Origin: Elysia marginata
Lineage: Eukaryota; Mollusca; Gastropoda; Plakobranchidae
Length of the DNA: 26,823 nucleotides
Assembly: GCA_019649035.1 (NCBI GenBank)
Contig: BMAT01005419.1
Span: 69,541 to 96,363 of the forward strand
Direction of reading: 5' to 3'
Shown: piece by piece, positions 9,701 to 18,700 of the stretch
How positions within the stretch are numbered: position 1 is the first letter of the stretch
Layout: every line of letters starts with the position of its first letter
Position numbers and translations under genes: made by a program
The notes under the pieces: model-generated
The model's database searches: none
What the model saw: only the letters and a program-made list of their open reading frames with translations
What the model was told of the DNA's origin: nothing

Positions 9701-12700
9701 CTTGTATAAAAATTGTGAGCTCATTTTTATAATCCCCCTTACCTTATTACAAGTAGAGGTGTAAATAACAATAAAAATGCCATATGCTACATTCTGTATT
9801 ATTGCTTTTAGCCTATATTCCTAGTTTTAACCTATTACTTTGAGCTTCAATTTCATTCCTGTTTTATAAACTTCTGGCTTTTGTATGAAGCAAAAAATTC
9901 CAGTTTCAGCAAAAAGAAAAAGTGAAAAACTTGACTCAGGACAGTAATCTTGAATAATATACGCAAATGCAGATACTTCATAAATCCTTAAGTGTTTAAG
10001 TTTGTTGTCTGTTAAATTTATATTAAGTTTTGAAAAGTTTCAGAAGTTTGTAACTTGTAAACTTTTGTATGTATCATGTGTAATTTACATTAAAATGTAA
10101 CCAATAACTTCAAAACTTGATTTTTTTTCTCTCCCTTTTTTTCATTCAGAGCCTATAGCAGACAACTACAGAACAGTTGTGTGTCCTTTTATCGATGTGA
10201 TTGACTATGAAAACTTTGCATATCGAGCTCAGGATGAAGGGGCCAGGGGAGCTTTTGATTGGGAACTCTACTACAAACGCCTGCCCCTTCCACAAGAGGA
10301 CAGAGAGGAGCCAGCAAAGCCTTTTAAGTAAGAAACTGATAAATGACATGTTTTATGTAAATGCTTTGTTGAACCTTCATTGCAGTATTGTGTCAGCATT
10401 TTACAGTCTCTCTCCCTCTCTCTTACACTGAGGGGCTATAACATGGGCTGCCCTAATGCAGGCCTGATTAACAATCAGAAGTAGATGTCATAAAAATCTA
10501 TTTATATATTTCTCACTAAATTTTGATAGGGTTTGCCCACTTAAGATGAGATATAATAATGTAATAACTAAACTTAAAATTTAATCAGCTAAATCAGTAG
10601 AGAACTCATTCTCTCATCATAATGGTGTAACATATGCTAGCATTAGCTTTATATTGAAAAATAATATTGTGAGAAAGTCAAAATTTACTATTAGTTGAAC
10701 TTTTTAAAAAGATCATGTGACAAAGTGCCTGGAAATAACCCCTAGGAATATGTGGCAGATTTTGGGACAAAAAGCCTTCTCTACATCCTAGTGTATTTTC
10801 GGTTCTGAACTCTGTCATGGGTAAGTACTTTCCTAAATTGACACTTGATTTAGCTAAAACACTAAACAAGGCTCTATGTAATGACATGACACCAATCCTT
10901 TATCAAATAAAATGAGCAAAAAATGATATGTGAGCTTTTTCAAAAGTTTGAAATGGGTTTGCCCCAAATGCCTTAATGTTAAACTATAAATGTGCAGTAT
11001 ACTGTATATGTCTTAGGAGGAATGGGAAAAAAATGTGATATGTGAGCATTTTCAAAAGTTTGAAATGGATTTGCCCCAAATGCCTTAATGTTAAACTATA
11101 AAGATGCAATATACTGTATATGTCCTAGGAGGAATGAGAAAAAACATGGGTCTTAAAAAGTTCTCTTTATTACATCCTAACAGGAATCCTGTAATGGCTG
11201 GAGGCCTGTTTGCCATAAGCAGAGAGTGGTTTTGGGAGTTAGGAGGATATGATCCTGGTCTAGACATCTGGGGAGGAGAGCAATATGAGTTGTCTTTCAA
11301 GGTTTGTGCCAGCTTTCATTCATTCATTCATGGCAAAAAAAAAAGGAAATAAATCTCATCAAGTACCTCCGTCAGTACATTTTATTGTTGGGCATAGCAT
11401 TGAGTATCTTGGCTATAATATGGACAACATTTTTTATTAACAGTTTTCAAATTTCAAAGTGTATATACTTTGAAAAATGTATTTTGTTTTAGTTTCCTAA
11501 CGTTCAGAGTTGACTTAAAATTTGCACAATTTCCTGCAAAGATATCATTAGATATTTTGTTAGTAATTTTTAAACGCTTTCCTTTAATATTATATTGTTT
11601 TCAGTGAAAAAAAATTCTTGTATCTCAAAACACCAAGATTTTTTTTTTTTTACAAAAATGTAAATTAAGTTCAACTTTCAAAAAAATACTGTGTTGGTTT
11701 CATATCCCTTGTTAAGTAGCCACACAATGCATAAGGTTTATTTAAGGACTTTTTAATTTTTAAATGATTAGAATATAGAAAAAAAGATAAAAACTTGCTT
11801 TTGGTGATTTTTCTTTAAATTTTAATATTCTTCTCAAATGAGAATAAATATCATTTATCAATGCATGGTGCTTCCAATTTCGCAAGGATGATTTAGAAGA
11901 TGAAATAACTTTAAAAATATATCTTAACATTGGGAATTTTGTACAATGTAATAATGAGGATTGAAGTCATTGTGTGTGTGTTTTTGTTTTGTTTGGGGGT
12001 TTGTTGTTTTTTTTTGGTTGTTGTTTTTTTTTTTTACTTTTTTTTGTGGGGGGGATGGGATTTTGAGATATTTTTGTCAAATTTTCTTTTTCATCAGGTC
12101 TGGCAATGTGGAGGGACCATGGTTGATGCCCCTTGTTCCAGAATAGGACATATATACCGCAGATTTGCCCCTTTTCCGAACCCTGGAGTTGGAGATTTTG
12201 TTGGGAGAGTGAGTTTAGAATAAGAAAAAACTGGCTAAGTGTGCGCATAATAATAATGTAACACTTTTATAATATACAACTTTTTCTGCAATTAAGCAAG
12301 CTCTGAGCTTATAACATAAAAAATTAAATACATGTATAAATATTATGATAAGAAAAAAAATGATAATATAGATCTCATGGACAACACAAAAGCAGATTCT
12401 GTTAAAGAAAGGCCCTAATTTTACAAGTTCATAATGTAAATGTTCCCTGTTAAAAATCAAACAAGAGAAGGCAATTGGTTGTATAATAATTTGTATGCAG
12501 CTGAAAATGAAAAGGCAAGGAATTCTTTTTTTTTTTTTACAGTAACAAAAGATTGGTTTGAGGAAAGAGACATGCGTGTAGAGTACTTTGGGATATAAAC
12601 TTTACATATGATGAAGAAAGTGTCCATTATTGTAACTGGTACCGGATAGCTTTTGGGCAGTAAAGAATACTTATTGCAGAGCTTTAAAAAAAAGATCACA

Positions 12701-15700
12701 GCTGACATAAAGCTTTCTTATTCTTAGAGTATCTTTCTAATATTCTCACTGCAAAGCCAATGAGTTCAGCTTTATAAATCTCAGTTTTAGGGAAAAAGGC
12801 GATTTAGTTACCTCTGTTTTGTAATAATAAACTTCTTGTGATATTGGCTAAGATAAGAGGACCAAAACAATAGCTTTGAGTAGTATCTATCTCTTTTCAT
12901 CAGTGATGGGTGCTGAGATGCAGGCTTTACCATACCCGTCTGGTAGTCAACTAAAAATATCATAGCAAGCTCATGATTGGCTAAGATGAATCTATTGCAT
13001 AAGAATAACAAGAGACTTTAAAACTTTCCCACTTCACACACCCACATAGTTTTCATGACAATAGGTTTCCCCAACTATCGTTGAGAGACAATACTAGCCA
13101 AGACTAATAGCGAAGGAAATTTTGCATAGCTATGTGAAATTCTTACATCATGGCTCACGGACTGGACGCATGGTGCACTTTGTGAGCTTGTATGGGTCAA
13201 TCTTACATCATACATAGAAAAAAGTTTTTGACCAGCAGACCACTGAGCAAACGAGAGTGAACATCAAATTTGTGGGTGGGGCTATTCAGAGAAACTTGTG
13301 GGCTATTGTTGTGTTATTGTTATTTTTATCAAATGAAAGGAATCCACTGTCGTGCTCTGGCTTTGTGTGATGAAGATTTTTACATTTTTTTTCTTGTGAG
13401 GAAGAGAAAGGGATTGATTACTTCAGAGATGGCAATCTCTTAGTTTATAAATATTTTTATGCAGCATCCTGCAAAATGCATAAACTAGAGATTTTCCAAT
13501 CACATCTTTTTTTTTTCTTTCATTATCCTTTCACTAGAATTACAAAAGGGTTGCAGAGGTATGGATGGATGAGTTTAAAGACTTTATCTACAACCGTCGA
13601 CCTCACTACCGTAACATTGATGCTGGAGACCTCACAGCACAAAAGGCAATCCGAGAGAGGCTCAACTGCAAGCCCTTCTCATGGTTTATGAAAGAGGTGG
13701 CTTACGATCTTGTCAAGTTTTACCCCCCTGTGGAGCCTCAGCCTTTGGCAACAGGAGAGGTAGGAAATAGTTGAGGATATATATTGACCTTAGATTTAAA
13801 TTTTTGAACTTGAGGATTTTTTTTTTTTATTGCCATTTATCTCTAAAAACTAAACAGTATTTTCCTACTCTAATTGTTGTTGTGTTTTTTTTTTTAATTA
13901 ATTTTTGTTTTAGGACTATTTTCTATCCATAGAATGTTAAAAAAGTTTTGATTTTGCTATCAAGTGATGCCAAAATTTGGGGATGTAAAATAATTTATGG
14001 TAGTCTTATTCAGAAATTCTTTTTGAAAACCTAAGCTGTCACTATGGTATTATCATTTAAGATGAATTGCGATAAAAGCCAATTATAATTGATGTAAACA
14101 AAAAGATTTCAGGTCAGTTTTGTATGACAAGATGGTGACCTCTTATACATTATTTGTCAAAAATTCATAGAGTTTCTGTGCTAGCAGTAACCTACTTATG
14201 ATTTCCTGCAAGAACTTACCAACTTCTTTGCGAATGCCTGCACCAAGTTTGGCCTTACGATCAGAATCAAGAAAACCAATATGCCAGCTCCGCCCCATCT
14301 CCTTGGGTGACAGCACTCTTGACGTCATGGAAAACTTCACATACCTTGGCTCCTCCATCCCTAGTAACTTAAGCTAGGACACCAAAATGAACTCTAGAAT
14401 TGGCAAGGCATTGGAAGGCATTGGCAACTATAGCATGTATGACAGAGAGAGTATCAGAGAACTCCATGCTCACCACCAAGACAAAGACCCAGGTGTATAA
14501 AGCCTGCATACTAGCCCATTACTATTCAGTGTTGACAGATGGACTCCATAGGCTCAATACCTTCCACCTACGCTGTTTCAGAAGGATCCTTGGCATACCA
14601 TGGCAGGACCACTTCCCAAACAAAGTGATCCTGGAAAGGACAGGAACATCCAGCATGTTTGCCCTTCTCTCCGAGAGAGGTCTTCTTTGGCTTAGCCATA
14701 TCACCGCATGCATGACCGCGGACTAGCAAAAGACATTCTTGATGGTGAGCTTGGCTGTGGCTCCAGACCAACTGAAGAGCCAAAACTCCGTTATAAAGAT
14801 TTGTGCAAGTGGGACTTAATGACAGGTAGCATCACATCAGCCGGTCTTCAGCGAGTCAGTACCTGGTCAGCCATCAAGATAGCAGAGTGGAAGAGGGAGG
14901 AGAAATGGGAAGACAATCAAGCGCGCAGACATATTTGAGAGATACAGCACCATCAGACGACTCTGTTTTCATGTGCATCGTATGCAACAGGATTTGTGGT
15001 TCCAGTATTAGGTTCTACAGCCACAGCCAGTACTGTAACTCCACCACTGACTGACTTGCTTTGCGCAGTTTCCATTGTCTGCACTGACAGACAGATGCCA
15101 ACAACAACATGTGACTTTCTAGATAGAGACCCTTCAAAAAAGCTGATTGCAACTTAACCTATTCTAAAATTTTTATGACACCACCTTAATTTTTCTGAAA
15201 GCTGCTTCTTTCTATGCTAAATTCGAAGTAGCTCTGTCTTGGGGAAAAAGGGTTAAAATGAATGACTAAAATGACCTGTTCTTTGTCTTGATTGCTCTTT
15301 TTTATGTTCTGTTTTCAGATTCGTAGAAATGGTACAGACATGTGCATTGACTCTGGGTTTAAAGGTGCAAATGAAAGAATTGAAATTCACAAATGTAGTA
15401 AAAGCCTTGGAGGTGGAGGGGAACAGGTAGGTCCACACCTATTTAGTACTGGTATTTTAATATTTTTTTCTTTTAGTTTCAACTTAGATCATCAAAGAAA
15501 ACAGATCATAACATAAAGAAGTTTTAAATAATTATGGTGAAGGGATATTTGAGTTAGTATTTTTTTTTAATTTACGTAACGTTTTTGTCAGTTTACCAAG
15601 TTATTAATAACTGTAAGTGAGAAATTAAAAGTAATTGTGACATTATTTTACTCTCATGACAAAGTTAATACTCTAGGATATTAGGTTTCAATCCTGTAGT

Positions 15701-18700
15701 TTTAGCTACTTGAATATGGAATGGTTCTAGAGTAAAAGGAAAGTGTTAAAGCTACAGAGACTGAGTGTGAGGTAGACCAGATTGTCTTGTCTTTTTGCCC
15801 AGGTTTCAGATCATACCTAGTAATTGTTTCTGTATAATTTTTCCTATTTTTTCCTCTTTTGGCCAATCTCAATAATAATACCAATTTTCACGTTTTTTTT
15901 CCTCTTTAAAAGGTTTTGGTGTTTTGAAAGTTGTATATATTTGTGAGCTTCCTAACGTTTAAATATGCTTGAAAAAAAACTTCTTTCATTTAAAACGTGT
16001 TTAACTTTCTGTTTATTTCAAATAGTAAGAAAAACAGAATAATATGCAGACTGGTATCAAAACATTTGCGTTTTACATCTTCTTTGAAATGTTGAACACT
16101 TCCTACTTTTTTAAAATTCCACAGCGGTTTGAATTCTCATGGCATAAAGATTTGAGGCCTTTGAGGAGGAACATTTGTTTTGATGTTTCTCGAAGTACAC
16201 CCAAAAGTCCTGTTGTTCTCTTTTCCTGCCATGGGATGGGTGGAAATCAAAGATTTAAATACAATGTTGTAAGTAGGCGTAAAGACTCGGAGTAGTTTGG
16301 TGAAAATAGAGATGTTTTGAAAATATGTTCATAAGTTCTTGGCGTTAAAATATGTGAAAAGGGCATTTGTTAAATAACTTAAACATTGGTATAATGTTGA
16401 AAATGTGGCAATGTTTTTGAGTAAGTTTGAGGATTGTTTTTATTTTAATGCCCAATAAAAGAAAAATATATATTAATTGGCCTAGCTAAATTGCAATTTA
16501 CTGTAAAAGGTGAAGTAATTCAACAGGTTCAATTCTGATTTCTATGAAAATAATTGAATATTAATTTAAAGAACATTCAAGGATTTATGTTTTCCCTTGA
16601 TCATGTTTTGGCATTACACCTGCCTTAAATTCATATTTAGCCTTATGTATAATTAGCGTTTGTTCAAAATGATTCTCAAATACAGCAGTATCTGGTTAAA
16701 CGCAAGTCAGATAAAATGGCTAAGACATTTTTTTTTTCAATATGATCAGTATAGGGTTTTCTCACCACCGAAACGAAATCGGAGATTTGTGTTTTGCTCG
16801 AAAATTGTTGGCGAGTTCCGGTCAGGCAGCCCCAGTTGATATTCCAAAGAAAATCTATAGTTGTCTGTGACAACTGGGGAATCTGATCCAAACATAATAA
16901 CCACGATTGGTATTTGTAAAGCAACTAAAGTTGATATGTCCACGTATAAATTATTCTTTAAGTTTTCTGCCCCTTCCCAAAGCCCGCTAGGTCAAATTAA
17001 AGCAACCCTTTTTAAAAGACAAATTATCACCGGCTATTTTTGTCATCAAAGGGAATTTGATTAAACAACGAGATCTACAGTCCCAGAATCTCGTAGATGA
17101 GCATTGCTAATCTGATACCCTAAAACTAAGATTATTACGGAGACTATTTGGTCTGTCTAGCTCACCAAAGCGTGTTCTTTATACTTATAGATCTATCTAG
17201 ATTTGGGTCCAGGTCTACTGAGAACTACTGCGACGGTTTGGGTGTATCTAAATCTATAAGAATACATTGTAAATTTCAATGCATTAAGACATGGTTAATC
17301 TAAATCTCTTTATTTCAACAACAAAGTACATTTGGGGAACAAACAACACCTATTTAAGTGTTCCAAAATGAAGAAAACAACCAGGTTGATTCAGAGTCTT
17401 GAAAACTGTATAGCTATATAGAGTTAGTATTGCCAATCACATTGTACGTCGCAATAGCTCAGGTGGTAGTGCCTGCGGGTGCCGAATTTTCGCCTCACGA
17501 GATCAGGCAATCAAATCACGCAGGGAGCATCTTTTTTTTTTTAACTCCAAATATGGAAAAGGTTTTTTTTTTTTTTTGGTGTATCAAATTTTATGAAGAT
17601 TTATTTTTTTAGTCTGATAAATGACCAAGCCCGTAAACATATGCTGTGCAAAAACTTAAAAACAAGGGAGAAAGTAAAACATTACTTTTACATTAGACTT
17701 GCGCAGACTGATAAATGACTGTAGAATTATATATTTGAAGGGTGGCCCTGCATTTAAATTGAACTGAAATTATCACTTTTAAAATGCTATTTAGTAGATT
17801 ACAGATAACAGTCGAGCCAGAAAGTAAGTATACAACTACTGAATCTACTAAATAGACCTAGCTCGCAAAAATATACGAGAACTTGCCACGGCATTTTCAG
17901 CCAAGGGCAGATAACACTCAGTTAGTGAGAATACTCTATACCATATTCACACGCAATATCGTTTAAACACACGCTATGATTTATGAAATCGGTAAAAATT
18001 AGTGGATCAGGCAAACACTAAGATGCGCAGAAAAAGCCAGAATCACTCAGCAAGGGATCTCATCTTCCTTTTTTTATCATCACTACAATGCTATATTTAG
18101 TTATTTATATGATTTGGGTTTGGAAGGCTTGGGGGCAGGGACGCGAAGAGGGAGGCATGTAGGGTGAAAGGTTGACAAAGGCCTGTCGCGTGGGGATGGT
18201 TTGTGTAGACCTTAGAGCACAACAAGCGATATGATCATGATCCAACATACACTTTGCCCATACGGCAATGACAGGTAAACTGTTATAGGTTAGCCTGTAG
18301 CCTAATAGCTCTTGTAGCGTTCAGCTCAACCCGGCCTCCCCCCTCCCAATTGGAACCCCCCTTGGGTCAACAAATTGTTGGACAATTACAGTGCGATAGT
18401 TGGTAAGCCAAATCACCTCACATACAGATGAAACACGACTAGGTTAAAGGAAATACATTTGTTGATGTTCTTGTCTACAATTTGTCAATTTGTGTGGTCC
18501 AGGGAAACAATTGGGTTTTTATTCTCTCGTTTTAATTTAAAAGGAAGAAACTAGATCTAGTAATTTTTACTACTTTTTACAAATCCTAAATGCACGCTAT
18601 TTGAGTCTCCCAAGTGCCATGCGTTTAACCAGATACAACTGCAATACTTTTTTGTATCAAGTATATTTCTAGCAAAAATCTCATTAGCTTGGTTTGACAT

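Noticed and set aside
7919-11301. Duplicated, mutually exclusive exons as seen in some GALNT genes
   Set aside because: I looked for second copies of the conserved blocks in introns 2 to 6 and saw none.
11930-12223. 97-residue frame crossing exon 7
   Set aside because: Only 12098-12208 is coding. The upstream part is T/G-rich intron and the downstream part runs past the GTGAGT donor.
14400-14938. Two frames of 108 and 76 residues as independent genes
   Set aside because: They are pieces of the degenerate LINE in intron 8, in two frames.
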